Source of the DNA: Clostridiales bacterium
GTDB taxonomy: Bacteria; Bacillota; Clostridia; Oscillospirales; Oscillospiraceae
Length of the DNA stretch: 5,030 bases
Assembly (NCBI GenBank): GCA_003516765.1
Contig: DPCD01000090.1
Location: forward strand, 1-5,030
Direction: 5' to 3'
Shown here: one piece after another, positions 4,525-5,030 of the stretch
Layout: each line of letters opens with the position of its first letter
How positions within the stretch are numbered: position 1 is the first letter of the stretch
Notes under the pieces: generated by a model
What the model was told of the DNA's origin: nothing
Database searches by the model: none
The model's input: the letters and a program-made list of their open reading frames with translations, nothing else
Made by a program: the position numbers and the translations under genes

Positions 4525-5030
4525 ATGGCAGAAGTCAAATTGGTAAACGTCAAAAAGATCTATCCGTTTGTAAGCGGAGAAGAGAAAAAGAAGAGCAAAA
4601 AGAAGAAGGACGACGATCCCGTCAAGGAAAAAGCGAACCTTCAGATCACCGACAAGGGCGTCGTTGCGGTGCAGGAATTCAACCTCGACATCGCGGACAA
4701 GGAATTTATCGTTCTCGTTGGCCCGTCCGGCTGCGGCAAATCGACGACGCTGCGTATGATCGCAGGTCTCGAGGAGATCACCGAGGGCGAGCTCTACATC
4801 GACGGCAAGCTTGTCAACGACGTCGCGCCCAAGGACCGCGATATCGCGATGGTCTTCCAGAACTATGCGCTGTACCCGCACATGACGGTGTACGACAACA
4901 TGGCGTTCTCGCTGAAGCTCAAGAAGGTCCCGAAGGCGGAGATCGACCGCAAGGTGAAGGAAGCCGCGGAAATTCTTGATATCACGCAGTATCTCGACCG
5001 CAAGCCGAAGGCGCTTTCCGGCGGCCAGCG
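4525..5030 (+). CDS. ugpC: UgpC/MsmK-type sugar ABC-importer ATP-binding protein, N-terminal part (cut by window edge)
   Basis: ATPase subunit that powers carbohydrate (CUT1-type) ABC importers at the inner face of the membrane; MsmX/MsmK proteins of this class often serve several importers. The first 168 residues are present. Seen: MAEVKLVNVKKIYP, Walker A GPSGCGKST (66-74), then RMIAGLEEITEGELYIDGK (78-95), the D-loop-preceding PKDRDIAMVFQ with Q-loop Q112, NYALYPHMTVYDNMAF (113-128), and the signature LSGGQ (164-168) at the window edge. Walker B, the H-loop and the C-terminal TOBE/OB domain would lie to the right. Odd: between strand 1 and GVVAVQEFNLDI there is an insertion of about 30 residues (roughly 16-45), highly charged with Lys runs (EEKKKSKKKKDDD at 19-31), absent from MalK and typical UgpC. 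Start: the ATG fits the family N-terminus although it lacks a near Shine-Dalgarno. An in-frame ATG at 4486 would add 13 residues, also without a good site. Divergent from the NUDIX gene. Confidence 0.93.
   Translation, partial: MAEVKLVNVKKIYPFVSGEEKKKSKKKKDDDPVKEKANLQITDKGVVAVQEFNLDIADKEFIVLVGPSGCGKSTTLRMIAGLEEITEGELYIDGKLVNDVAPKDRDIAMVFQNYALYPHMTVYDNMAFSLKLKKVPKAEIDRKVKEAAEILDITQYLDRKPKALSGGQ

Noticed and set aside
4188..4553. N-terminal extension of the NUDIX protein to 275 residues
   Set aside because: The added part crosses the NUDIX promoter, its Shine-Dalgarno and the divergent ugpC start, and shows no domain. The 153-residue form starts at a well-placed ATG.
4440..4979. A 179-codon plus-strand frame overlapping ugpC
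   Set aside because: It is the out-of-frame shadow of ugpC, which has Walker A, Q-loop and LSGGQ in the correct frame.

Overview
The window looks like chromosomal DNA from a fairly GC-rich member of the Bacillota, most likely an anaerobic gut Clostridia of the Oscillospirales type. This is inferred from strong AGGAGG-type ribosome binding sites, a WalR/WalK-type two-component pair, an RsmF of the Gram-positive type, and a MsmK/UgpC-type sugar-importer ATPase. I see no mobile element, CRISPR array, tRNA or rRNA. Base and codon use look uniform across the genes, so nothing suggests recent transfer.

Layout. Positions 1-3102 (minus strand) hold a three-gene unit read right to left: rsmF (16S rRNA m5C methyltransferase), walR (OmpR-family response regulator) and walK (sensor histidine kinase, cut by the left window edge). 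A sigma-A-like promoter lies just upstream of rsmF at 3141-3169. The walR ribosome binding site abuts the rsmF stop codon, and only 55 nt separate walR from walK. Positions 3192-4247 (minus strand) hold a second unit: a promoter, a NUDIX hydrolase, a DUF523 protein separated from it by one nucleotide, and a clear intrinsic terminator at 3192-3226. Terminator and next promoter sit back to back, so the two minus-strand units are probably independent. Positions 4188-4524 are a divergent intergenic region with one promoter for each direction and a small palindrome between them. On the plus strand an unusually long leader follows; it contains a Shine-Dalgarno, a 14-codon TTG-started reading frame and three consecutive hairpins. 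It leads into ugpC (4525 to the right edge, partial), which runs to the LSGGQ signature.

How the genes work together. WalR/WalK is the cell-envelope homeostasis system of Bacillota, here cotranscribed with a ribosome-modification enzyme. The NUDIX/DUF523 pair may deal with damaged or modified nucleotides or bases (inference). UgpC is the ATPase that powers carbohydrate ABC importers. The least explained part is the ugpC leader: the promoter-to-ATG distance is about 180 nt, the only good Shine-Dalgarno sits at a short upstream frame rather than at the ugpC start, and the leader folds into hairpins. It is the best candidate here for an undescribed regulatory element. All protein-coding genes belong to known families.
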